Origin: an uncultured Polycyclovorans sp.
GTDB taxonomy: Bacteria > Pseudomonadota > Gammaproteobacteria > Nevskiales > Nevskiaceae
Reading direction: 5' to 3'
Assembly (NCBI GenBank): GCA_936928855.1
Contig: CAKZHZ010000035.1
Location: 1-55,639 of the forward strand
DNA length: 55,639 bases
The notes beneath the pieces were generated by a model. The model saw only the letters and a program-made list of their open reading frames with translations, was not told the DNA's origin and searched no databases. Positions 36,023-43,863 of this stretch are shown here, piece by piece (within the stretch, counting starts at the first letter, position 1; every line of letters begins with the position of its first letter). The position numbers and the translations under genes are program-made.

Positions 36023-37171
36023 ATGCAGCGCAAGCCGCTGGATGCCGAGATGGCGATGTTCCAGGACGCCGCCCGCAAGTTTTTCCAGACCGAAATCCGG
36101 CCGCACAGCGAGCGCTGGCGGGAAGCCGGTATCGTCGATCGCGAGGCCTATCGCAAGGCGGGCGATGCGGGCTATCTGTGCATGTGGGCGGACGAGGCGT
36201 ATGGAGGCCTCGGCCTCAAGGACTTCCGGTTCGAGCAGATTCTCATTGAAGAGAATGCCTTTCACGGCGACCCGGGCTACTTCATCACCTTGCACAGTCG
36301 CCTGGTCGCCCCGTACATCGGGCACTTCGGCACCGAGTCGCAGAAAGCCCGGTTGCTGCCGGGCTTGATCAGTGGCGAGAAGATTCTGGCGATCGCGATG
36401 ACCGAGCCGGATGCCGGCTCCGATCTGGCGGGGATGAAGTCACGTGCGGTGCGCGACGGCGACGACTGGATTCTCAACGGCGCCAAGACCTACATCTCCA
36501 ACGGCATTCTCGCCGACGTGGTCATCGTTGCCGCCCGCACCGACCCTGACAATCCGCATGGCGTCACCCTGTTCCTGGTGGAGCGCGGGATGGCCGGGTT
36601 CGAACGCGGGCGCATGCTCAAGAAGATGGGCATGAAGTCGCAGGACACCGCCGAACTGTTCTTCCGCGATGTCCGGATCCCCGCTGAGAACGTGCTGGGC
36701 CAGGTCAACCGCGGCTTTCACCACCTGATGAAGGGGCTGGCGGAAGAACGTCTGATCGCCGCTTGCGGCAATGTGGCGGCGGCGCGGCTGGCCTTGCAGG
36801 TGACAGGTGAGTTCGTGCGCAACCGCAAGGTGTTCGGCAAGCCGTTGTCCGCCATGCAGAACACCCGTTTCAAACTGGCTGCGCTCGATGCCGAACTGGA
36901 CATCGCCCAGGTCTACGTTGATCGCTGCGTGGAGCAGCTCAACGCGGGCCATCTGGACCCGGTCGATGCCGCGCGGGCCAAGCTGTTCAGCAGTGAGCTG
37001 AACGGGCGCATGGTCGATGAGGGGGTGCAGCTGCACGGCGGGGCGGGCTATATGGACGAATATCCGATCTGCCGTCTCTACGAGGATGAGCGGATTCACC
37101 GGATTCTCGCGGGCACCTCCGAGATCATGAAGGAGATCATTGCCCGTGGCCTGCTGGATGACGCGCGATGA
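36023..37171 (+). CDS. Acyl-CoA dehydrogenase
   Basis: 382 residues; FAD-dependent acyl-CoA oxidation. Motifs: AIAMTEPDAGSDLAG, YISNGILADV, KKMGMKSQDTAELFF, QLHGGAGYMDEYPI and a C-terminal RILAGTSEIMKEII. The short-chain catalytic Glu position is Ala (LAGTS), and a Glu in LAEERLIAACGN (helix G) fits the long-chain/isovaleryl type. AGGAG at 36013 precedes the ATG. The stop overlaps the next start (ATGA). Downstream of the RoxA-like cytochrome it may oxidise a breakdown product of that enzyme's substrate; this is inference from position. Confidence 0.92.
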   Translation: MQRKPLDAEMAMFQDAARKFFQTEIRPHSERWREAGIVDREAYRKAGDAGYLCMWADEAYGGLGLKDFRFEQILIEENAFHGDPGYFITLHSRLVAPYIGHFGTESQKARLLPGLISGEKILAIAMTEPDAGSDLAGMKSRAVRDGDDWILNGAKTYISNGILADVVIVAARTDPDNPHGVTLFLVERGMAGFERGRMLKKMGMKSQDTAELFFRDVRIPAENVLGQVNRGFHHLMKGLAEERLIAACGNVAAARLALQVTGEFVRNRKVFGKPLSAMQNTRFKLAALDAELDIAQVYVDRCVEQLNAGHLDPVDAARAKLFSSELNGRMVDEGVQLHGGAGYMDEYPICRLYEDERIHRILAGTSEIMKEIIARGLLDDAR

Positions 37172-37968
37172 GCGCCCCGGTGCTGTTGTCGCAGGTTGAG
37201 TCGCGGGTGGCGGTACTGCGCCTCAACCGGCCGGACGCCCTGAACGCGTTGACGCCGGCGCTGCTGCGAGCGCTCAGCGAAGCCCTGGAGCGGGCGGAGG
37301 CAGATCCCGAGGTGGGCGCGATTCTGCTGGTGGCGGAGGGGCGTGCCTTCTGTGCCGGCGCCGATCTGGCAGACGCCGAGGCCCAGCCGCCGCGCGATGC
37401 CACCGGGCGACCCGATCTTGGCGCCTCGTTGGAACAGGGCTACAACCCGCTGGTGCAGCGCATGCAGCAGCTGCGCAAGCCCATCGTGGCGGCAGTGCAG
37501 GGGATCGCGGCGGGTGCCGGCGCGAGTCTGGCACTGATGGCGGACCTCACGGTGGCCGCACGTTCCGCCAGCTTCCTGCAGGCGTTCGTCAATATCGGGC
37601 TGATCCCCGATGCTGGCGGAACCTGGATTCTGCCGCGCATGGCAGGGCGGCAGCGGGCCATGGGCATGGCCATGCTGGGCGAGCGTCTGTCCGCCGAAAC
37701 GGCGCGCGATTGGGGGCTGATCTGGGCGGTGGTCGAGGACGACATGCTGCAGACCGAGGCGATGGCCCTGGCTGCACGGCTGGCGCGTGGACCGACCGTC
37801 GCACTCGGGCACATCAAGGCAGCACTGACCGCCGCCGCCGACAACAGTCTCGAGACGCAGCTGGCGGACGAGGTCATCCGCCAGCGGGCCTGCGGGCACA
37901 CCCAGGATTTTGCCGAAGGGGTCGCTGCGTTTCTGCAGAAGCGCCCTGCGGTCTTCAAGGGGCGCTAG
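37168..37968 (+). CDS. Enoyl-CoA hydratase/isomerase, PaaG-like
   Basis: 266-residue crotonase-fold protein. The oxyanion-hole segments AFCAGADLADAE and GIAAGAGASLALMAD are present, and FVNIGLIPDAGGTWILPR with LSAETARDWGLIW strongly resembles PaaG-type isomerases, although general enoyl-CoA hydratase activity is as likely. The catalytic acidic residue after GLIP is Asp (PDAGG), as in PaaG. Coupled to the dehydrogenase by ATGA overlap; its stop lies 7 bp from the convergent TetR stop. Confidence 0.88.
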   Translation: MSAPVLLSQVESRVAVLRLNRPDALNALTPALLRALSEALERAEADPEVGAILLVAEGRAFCAGADLADAEAQPPRDATGRPDLGASLEQGYNPLVQRMQQLRKPIVAAVQGIAAGAGASLALMADLTVAARSASFLQAFVNIGLIPDAGGTWILPRMAGRQRAMGMAMLGERLSAETARDWGLIWAVVEDDMLQTEAMALAARLARGPTVALGHIKAALTAAADNSLETQLADEVIRQRACGHTQDFAEGVAAFLQKRPAVFKGR

Positions 37969-37975
37969 CGAAATG

Positions 37976-38629
37976 TCATCCGCTCGGTCGGGGCACGCCG
38001 CGCGCGGCCCCCTGCACATAGGGTTCGAGGAAGCCCACCATGGCGGTGACCGCCGCATCGCGGTAGGGCGTGGTGATACGGCCATGTTCGAACCAGGAGC
38101 GGCGGAACACGGCGGTTCCGATATCGGCAGCGAGGGTGGTCAGGTCTGGTGGCGCGACCGGCAGCGCGCGCGCCTGGGACCAGATGCCGCGAATGAAGTC
38201 GCCGAGCCGCTTGTTGGTTTCCTCCTGGGCCCGCAGGCTGGTGTCGGAGGCGCCGCCACCGAGCAACAGCAGGCTGGCGACCGGGTGGGCGTTGTAGAAC
38301 ACGCTGGCGTGATCGGCCACCAGGCCGATGCCGGCTCGCCAACCCACGTTCCGCAGGGCGTCCCGTTGTTCGCCGAACATCGCCTCCAGCGCCGCCAGAT
38401 GCCGTGCGGCCAGCTCGCCCAGCAGGGCATACGGCGTGGGGAAGTAGGCGTAGACGCTGCCGCGCGTGTACCCGAGTCGCTGTGCCAGCACCGGAATCGA
38501 GAAAGCCTGCAGCCCATCCTCCCGAAGGATGGTCTCGGCCTCGCTGAGAATGCGCTCGAACCGGGCCCGCGCCCGCTGTTGGGTGGGACGGCGCGTGACG
38601 GTGGCAAAGGAATCGGTGGAAGCCCGCAT
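37976..38629 (-). CDS. TetR family regulator (paralog 1)
   Basis: 217 residues. Helix-turn-helix FSIPVLAQRLGYTRGSVYAYFPTPYALL at about 45-72, then a ligand domain. It is alignable along its whole length with the TetR at 40634 (shared FSIP, FPTP, the PPDLTTLAADIGTAVF / SPDLAALAVEFGTASF segments and RITTPY / EITPPY), so the two arose by duplication. It is divergent from the TlpA-DUF4266-DUF3570 set across only 45 bp, with TATTCT (38637-38642) as its possible -10. I see no clear palindrome in those 45 bp. Confidence 0.9.
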   Translation of the reverse strand: MRASTDSFATVTRRPTQQRARARFERILSEAETILREDGLQAFSIPVLAQRLGYTRGSVYAYFPTPYALLGELAARHLAALEAMFGEQRDALRNVGWRAGIGLVADHASVFYNAHPVASLLLLGGGASDTSLRAQEETNKRLGDFIRGIWSQARALPVAPPDLTTLAADIGTAVFRRSWFEHGRITTPYRDAAVTAMVGFLEPYVQGAARGVPRPSG

Positions 38630-38674
38630 GGCGTGCAGAATAGCGCGAAAACCGCCTTGCGCCGCCGAAGCCGG

Positions 38675-39163
38675 ATGTGGCCGTGGTATCTGATCCTGGC
38701 GTTGCTGATGCCGGTGCCGGCGCTGGCACTCAAGCCTGGCGAGCCGGCGCCCGTGATCGAGGCGCCCCTGGCCGACGGCGACACCCTGTCCCTGGACCGC
38801 CTGCGCGGACAGGTGGTGTACGTCGATTTCTGGGCGTCCTGGTGTACGCCGTGCCGTCAGGCCCTGCCTGCACTGGAAAAGCTCTACCGCCAGTATCGGG
38901 ACCAGGGTTTCACGGTGCTGGCGGTCAATGTCGACACTGAACGTGTGGCGGCTGACCGGATGCTGAAGCGCATTCCGGTGAGCTACCCCGTGGTGTTCGA
39001 TCCGGAGGGCATCTGGCCCGCCCGGTATGCGGTGAAAGGCATGCCCTCCGGTTACCTGCTGGATCGTGACGGCACGGTGGTGCAGGTCAAGTCCGGTTAT
39101 CGCAGCAAGGATTTCCCTCAACTGGAATCCGCCATTCTCAAGGCTCTGGAGGCGCAACCATGA
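38675..39163 (+). CDS. TlpA-like periplasmic thioredoxin
   Basis: 162 residues: N-terminal signal segment (WYLILALLMPVPALA), then a TlpA/ResA-type thioredoxin domain with active site WASWCTPCRQ, the inserted LAVNVDTERVAADRML and the cis-Pro region VKGMPSGYLLD. It reduces or oxidises periplasmic cysteine pairs. It overlaps the DUF4266 gene (ATGA) whose product ends in a CGC motif and is followed by DUF3570. From memory this TlpA - DUF4266 - DUF3570 order recurs in other bacteria, often with ApbE. The ribosome site is weak (GAAG). Confidence 0.92.
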   Translation: MWPWYLILALLMPVPALALKPGEPAPVIEAPLADGDTLSLDRLRGQVVYVDFWASWCTPCRQALPALEKLYRQYRDQGFTVLAVNVDTERVAADRMLKRIPVSYPVVFDPEGIWPARYAVKGMPSGYLLDRDGTVVQVKSGYRSKDFPQLESAILKALEAQP

Positions 39164-39378
39164 AACGGTTCTGGCGTGTCACATGTGCGGCGTTGTTGCT
39201 GGCGTCGATCAGTGGATGCAGCACGGTGCAACCCTGGCAACGGGGAGATCTTGCACGTGCCGAGATGGCACTTGATCCCGACCCGCTTCTCGCCACCTAC
39301 CGGCAGCATGTCGAGTTCAGCAAGGAAGCCGCCAGTGGCGGTGCCTCGCTGGGCGGCGGCGGCTGCGGCTGCAACTGA
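39160..39378 (+). CDS. DUF4266 small Cys-tailed lipoprotein
   Basis: 72 residues. Lipobox ISGC with Cys20; then VQPWQRGDLARAEMALDPDPL and HVEFSKEAASGG, the family core, and a glycine-rich end GGGGCGCN with Cys69 and Cys71. The terminal CxC after polyglycine is the hallmark of DUF4266. Function unknown. The thioredoxin gene upstream (ATGA overlap) suggests that the terminal cysteines are redox-handled, and the DUF3570 barrel gene starts 8 bp later. Confidence 0.9.
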   Translation: MKRFWRVTCAALLLASISGCSTVQPWQRGDLARAEMALDPDPLLATYRQHVEFSKEAASGGASLGGGGCGCN

Positions 39379-39386
39379 GGTCCGCC

Positions 39387-40559
39387 ATGTCATCACGAAA
39401 GCCCTCGCTTCAGGCGCTGACCGCCGCCGCTCTGGCGCTCCCCGGGCTGGCATCCGCGCAGACCGACTATCAGGCCGATTATCTGTACTCGCAGTACCGG
39501 GAGGGTGATCTGCCGGCAGGTCGCGCCGCCAGTGGAGAGCGCAGTGATCGCTACGAGATCGACACCCACATGATCCGGGTAGCCGGTGAGCGCGACGAGC
39601 AGTCACTGACTGCGACGGTGCTCTACGAAACCATGAGCGGCGCGTCACCGTGGTGGGTGCAGCCGGGTGCGGATGGGCGGCCGGTTCAAGTGATGAGTGG
39701 CGCCAGCATCCGTGAAGAGCGGGTCGATCTGGATGCGACGGTGACCACCCCGATTCGTGGTGCAGAGGTGGGGGCCAGTCTGGGCTATTCCCACGAGAAC
39801 GACTACGAGGCCATCAACGGGGGTATCGAGGCCGAGTTCACGCCGGAGACCGGACAACAGACCTACAGCCTGGGGCTGGGATACTCCTACGACCGGATCG
39901 AGCCGACCGTGGGTGCCAGCAGTACCGATGTCATCGATGACGCGGATCGCGACAGCCTGACCCTGTACGGCGGCAGCACCTGGGTGCTCAATGCGCGAAC
40001 CCTGATCCAGGGCGCGCTCAGTTTCAGCCTGCAGGACGGATACTTGTCGGATCCCTATAAGCGGGCGTTTCTCACGGAGGTTGCCAACACGGTACGCGAC
40101 AGTCGTCCGGAGAACCGCCGGCAATGGTCGGCGAGTGCGCGCATGCGGCATTTCGTTCCGGCGGTGGGGGGGGCGGTGCATGTCGACTACCGGTTCTTCC
40201 GCGACGACTGGCGGATCGAAGCGCACACGCTGGAACTGGGTTGGCACCAGGTGGTGGGTGACGACCTGAGGATCAGCCCTTCTCTGCGCTGGTACAGTCA
40301 GTCGCAGGCTTACTTCTACGCCCCGTTCTACGGCAGCCTGCGGGACGACGGGCTGGCTTCATCCGACTATCGGCTGTCGCCCTACGGCGCCTTGTCGTTC
40401 CGGCTCGATGTGCGCAAGGTCATCAACGAGTGGATGCTCGGGGGCGGGCTGGAGTGGTACGAGGCCTCAGGGGATTACGCCATCGGTTCGGTGAAAGTCG
40501 AGAACCCCGGGCTGGTCGACTACCTCAACGTCACCGTGCGGCTGGGGTATCGGTTCTAG
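39387..40559 (+). CDS. DUF3570 outer-membrane beta-barrel protein with SGAS motifs
   Basis: 390 residues; signal peptide (ALTAAALALPGLASA) then alternating amphipathic strands to a terminal LGYRF, i.e. an outer-membrane barrel. DUF3570 marks: LTATVLYETMSGASPWW near residue 80 and LSDPYKRAF, RPENRRQWSAS in the middle. ETMSGAS (81-87) and VMSGAS (102-107) resemble the flavinylation consensus DxxS/TGAT/S recognised by ApbE, with Glu replacing the Asp in the first. An ApbE gene lies 3.3 kb downstream. Whether the protein is flavinylated is not known. Coupled in position to TlpA and DUF4266. Confidence 0.88.
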   Translation: MSSRKPSLQALTAAALALPGLASAQTDYQADYLYSQYREGDLPAGRAASGERSDRYEIDTHMIRVAGERDEQSLTATVLYETMSGASPWWVQPGADGRPVQVMSGASIREERVDLDATVTTPIRGAEVGASLGYSHENDYEAINGGIEAEFTPETGQQTYSLGLGYSYDRIEPTVGASSTDVIDDADRDSLTLYGGSTWVLNARTLIQGALSFSLQDGYLSDPYKRAFLTEVANTVRDSRPENRRQWSASARMRHFVPAVGGAVHVDYRFFRDDWRIEAHTLELGWHQVVGDDLRISPSLRWYSQSQAYFYAPFYGSLRDDGLASSDYRLSPYGALSFRLDVRKVINEWMLGGGLEWYEASGDYAIGSVKVENPGLVDYLNVTVRLGYRF

Positions 40560-40633
40560 CAACAGATGCCGGTTCGGCCAGCGATTTGAACGGCAAGACC
40601 ATGCGCGAGCACGACGGTCTGGTGATCGCGGGA

Positions 40634-41275
40634 TCACGTCAGCGAGAGGCGGTGACCGAGAAACGCGATCATGACGTCGGCCGCCGCTTGCGCGTAGGGC
40701 GGGGTGATTTCGCCATGCAGGAAGTACGACATGCGGAAACTGGCGGTGCCGAACTCGACGGCCAGTGCCGCGAGGTCCGGGCTGCCCTCGGGGACTGCGA
40801 TTCCGCGGCTGCCGAGCAGGTTTCGGGTCAGGCTGCCCAAGCGGGTGATGGAGCCTTCGAGGGCGCGAAAGCTGCTGTCGGAGATCGGTCCGGCCAGCAG
40901 CACGATCTGTGCGGCCGGGTGTGCGCGGTAGTAGTCCACCGCGGCTTCGACCATGCGGCCGATCATCTGTTGCCAGTCCTTGGCGGCCACCAGGCGCTCC
41001 GAGTACGCGACCAGATGGGCTTCCAGGGCAGTCACATGGCGCTCCGCCAACTCGTTGAGCAGGGCGTGCGGGGTCGGAAAGAACTTGTAGATCGTGGCGC
41101 GCGGAAAGCCCAGTTGATCGGCCAGGCTGGGGATCGAGAATCCCGTGTGACCGGCGCTCAGCAGCAACTGCTCGGCCGCCGTCAGCACGGCTTCGACGCG
41201 CGCCTTGGCGCGCTGCTGCTGCGGTTTGCGTGCTGAAAAGGCGGGATTGGGGGGCGCTTTGAGGGGGCTGCGCAT
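40634..41275 (-). CDS. TetR family regulator (paralog 2)
   Basis: 213 residues. Helix-turn-helix FSIPSLADQLGFPRATIYKFFPTPHALL, ligand-binding domain ending MIAFLGHRLSLT. Full-length paralog of the TetR at 37976. It is divergent from the second RoxA-like cytochrome gene across 87 bp holding the inverted repeat GTTACT-N9-AGTAAC, so it most likely represses that gene and itself. It is convergent with DUF3570. Confidence 0.92.
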   Translation of the reverse strand: MRSPLKAPPNPAFSARKPQQQRAKARVEAVLTAAEQLLLSAGHTGFSIPSLADQLGFPRATIYKFFPTPHALLNELAERHVTALEAHLVAYSERLVAAKDWQQMIGRMVEAAVDYYRAHPAAQIVLLAGPISDSSFRALEGSITRLGSLTRNLLGSRGIAVPEGSPDLAALAVEFGTASFRMSYFLHGEITPPYAQAAADVMIAFLGHRLSLT

Positions 41276-41283
41276 TGGCGTCC

Positions 41284-41326
41284 TTGACGTGACAAGGTGA
41301 CAAACGTTACTAATTACAAAAGTAAC
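41284..41326. promoter_or_regulatory. Divergent control region between TetR paralog 2 and the second RoxA-like gene
   Basis: GTTACT (41306-41311) and AGTAAC (41321-41326) form an inverted repeat with 9-bp spacer, a plausible TetR operator. TTGACG (41284-41289) could be a -35 with TACTAA (41308-41313) as the -10 at 18 bp for the + strand, overlapping the repeat. Direct repeats GTGACAAG/GTGACAAA (41289-41304) lie between them. Confidence 0.5.
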
Positions 41327-41362
41327 AAATGCCCCTTTTGAGGGCATCGGGACAGAGGAGAG

Positions 41363-43822
41363 ATGGACATGCATCGTATGGCGTATGGGCTGGCCATGAG
41401 TGTGGCCTTGCTGTTGGCAGGCTGTGGAGACTATGACGGCGGCCTGGTGGGCACCGGCGGCGGCGATGACAGCGGCGGCAAGGCCGGGTCGATGGAGGAC
41501 CATTTCACCTCACGGGTGCAGGGCCAGCTCGACTTCTGTCGCACCTGCCATATCGACGGCGGCATCGGCGATGTCGAGGACGGGCAGGATTTCATCCTCC
41601 ATGCCACGGATCGTTCGCAGGACCTGGCGCTGTTGCGGCTGAGCTGGGAACGGTTGGGGCGCAACAACCCCACCTCCCGCATTCTGCTGATGGCCTCTGG
41701 GCAGGAGACGCCGCATTCCGGCGGGGCGCCGTGGCCGGTCGGCAGTGCGCCCTATCGCAACATGGACATTCTGTTGCGGTGCTTCGAGGACCCGGCGGGG
41801 TGCGCGTCGCGGTTGGAAGGCGGCGTCGAGACTGGTGGGGGTGAACCCCTGCTGGGCAGTGCCCGAGCCCGGCATGTCTGGGATCGTTACTGTGAAGACG
41901 CTGCGGACAGCGCTGCGCTGCCGGTGGATCCGCGAACCTTGATTCGCCCGGGCGTCAATCCTGAGCGCGCGGTGTTCTTCAATGCCTGGTACGAGGACTG
42001 TCATGCCAACCTGCCGGCGCAGACCCAGCTCCCCACCACCTGCGGCGAGTATCGCCAGCAGCGGGATCTTGGCGAGGCCTGGTTCCTCGACACCGGCTCG
42101 TCCCAGCAAGGGGCGGGCACCTCGGCGGAAGACTTCAACAACACCTGGAAAGCCTGGGGTTTGCAGGAGCGCCCCGAGAATTTCGACGAGCTGTACACCT
42201 TGCGCTACGGCATGAACCGGGCGCCGTACCACAACCCTTACCCCTTGCCCGGCGAGGACCCCAACCTCACCGACGGCGGCTCGGGCCAGTTGCCCCAGGG
42301 CATGCGCCAACGCCGTGATGCCGAGGGCAAATGGACTGGCGTGATCGGCAGCAACGCCTGCTACCTCTGCCACGGCGGGCAGATCGGCGATTCCGACAGC
42401 GGCGAGCCGTTGCTGATCCAGTCCGACAACCTCGGGCCCGGCAACAGCAACACCGACCTTGCCATGCAGGTCTGGGATGGCGTGATCGGGGCGCTGCCGT
42501 TGCCGGGCGTGCCGCTGACGCTGGAGCAGCTGGGCATCGGCGCCAATCTGGGCCTGTTGGGAATGGACCAGCGTGGACAGAACAACGCGGTAGGGGGCTT
42601 CGAGTTGGTGTTCATGATCACCGACTACGACAGCGTCGGTCTCAACCCCAATGCGCTCAAGCTGGCGATGAACTCCGCCCAGCCACACCCGACCGTGGAG
42701 CAACAGGACACCCCTGCGTGGTGGAACTTCAGTCACCGGTCGCGCAAGTTCTTCGATGCCGGCGTTTCGGTCGACAGCACCCGCATCATCATGGCGGCGG
42801 GCAACACCGCCGGCCTGTTCTCGGCGGACGGCAAGGCGTTTCGCGACTATGCCGACGCCCATGCCCGCAACGCCGCAACGTTCTTCCTGTCGCTGCGCTC
42901 ACCGGCCTATCCGGGGGAGATCGATACCGCGTTGGCCGAGCAGGGCGCAGTGCTGTTCCACTCGAAGGATCTCTGGGCGGATGCGGAGCCGGGTGAGCGG
43001 CCGCGGCCGCTGGGCGGCAATGGCTCCTGCGCCAGCTGCCACGGCGCGTACTCCCCCCGGTTTGTGCACGACCCGGCCTACCTGGAGTCGCCGTCACTGG
43101 AGGGGATGGCAGCCCACATCTCGCCGCTGGAGGTGATCGGTACCGACAGCGCGCGCGCCGATGAGCTGTCGCCCTATCTGCGGGATGCCTACAGCACCAC
43201 CTGGTGGGCCTTCCCGGAAGGCCAGCCGGGGTGGCGGGCGCCGGAGGACAAGTCCTACCTGGAAGAAACCGCAGACGACGGGCTGCCCCCCTCACAGCGG
43301 GTGGAGGGTGCCTGTACCTGGGAGCGCGGGGTGATCGGCTATCAGGCACCGCCGCTGTATGGGGTATGGGCCACGCCGCCCTACCTTCACAACGGTTCGG
43401 TGCCCAATCTGGAGCAGGTGCTTGATTCGACCGCGCGTCCGGCTATCTGGCAGCGGCGCCTGAAACAGGTCGGCACCATCAAGGGGTTTGATCTCAGCAT
43501 GACGCGTGCCTACGACCACGAGCGGGTGGGGTGGCACTACGATGCGCTGGGCTGCGCGGATCTCCCTGGTGCGCTGCTGCTCAACTGCAACCCGCTGGCG
43601 CCGGAGGCGCCCTCGATCACCCAACTGGTGCAAGGGGTGCTCAATCAGACGATCAACTGGAGTGCCGTGGTGACCATCCCCGACCCGACACCGGGCGGCA
43701 TCGACAAGCGGCTGGTGTTCGATACCCGCAAGGTGGGCAACGGCAACCAGGGGCATGACTTCGCCGATGCGCTGAGTCCGCAGGAGCGCCGTGCCATCGT
43801 GGAGTACCTGAAGACCCTGTAA
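41363..43822 (+). CDS. RoxA/MauG-like multiheme cytochrome c lipoprotein (paralog 2)
   Basis: 819 residues, colinear with the paralog at 33425. Lipobox LLAGC and Gly-rich linker; haem sites Cys59-His63 (FCRTCH), Cys333-His337 (CYLCH), Cys556-His560 (CASCH). The same landmark segments occur: RNNPTSRILLMASGQETPH, NPYPLPGEDPN, RGQNNAVGGFEL, CASCHGAYSPRFVHDP, PPLYGVWATPPYLHNGS, and the end ERRAIVEYLKTL. AGAGGAGAG precedes the ATG. It is followed 41 bp later by ApbE. Haem oxygenase/peroxidase type chemistry on an external substrate is inferred; rubber cleavage itself is not shown. Confidence 0.8.
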   Translation: MDMHRMAYGLAMSVALLLAGCGDYDGGLVGTGGGDDSGGKAGSMEDHFTSRVQGQLDFCRTCHIDGGIGDVEDGQDFILHATDRSQDLALLRLSWERLGRNNPTSRILLMASGQETPHSGGAPWPVGSAPYRNMDILLRCFEDPAGCASRLEGGVETGGGEPLLGSARARHVWDRYCEDAADSAALPVDPRTLIRPGVNPERAVFFNAWYEDCHANLPAQTQLPTTCGEYRQQRDLGEAWFLDTGSSQQGAGTSAEDFNNTWKAWGLQERPENFDELYTLRYGMNRAPYHNPYPLPGEDPNLTDGGSGQLPQGMRQRRDAEGKWTGVIGSNACYLCHGGQIGDSDSGEPLLIQSDNLGPGNSNTDLAMQVWDGVIGALPLPGVPLTLEQLGIGANLGLLGMDQRGQNNAVGGFELVFMITDYDSVGLNPNALKLAMNSAQPHPTVEQQDTPAWWNFSHRSRKFFDAGVSVDSTRIIMAAGNTAGLFSADGKAFRDYADAHARNAATFFLSLRSPAYPGEIDTALAEQGAVLFHSKDLWADAEPGERPRPLGGNGSCASCHGAYSPRFVHDPAYLESPSLEGMAAHISPLEVIGTDSARADELSPYLRDAYSTTWWAFPEGQPGWRAPEDKSYLEETADDGLPPSQRVEGACTWERGVIGYQAPPLYGVWATPPYLHNGSVPNLEQVLDSTARPAIWQRRLKQVGTIKGFDLSMTRAYDHERVGWHYDALGCADLPGALLLNCNPLAPEAPSITQLVQGVLNQTINWSAVVTIPDPTPGGIDKRLVFDTRKVGNGNQGHDFADALSPQERRAIVEYLKTL

Positions 43823-43863
43823 GGTGCGGCGATGTGTGATCGACCCTCCGTGCCGTCCCCGGA

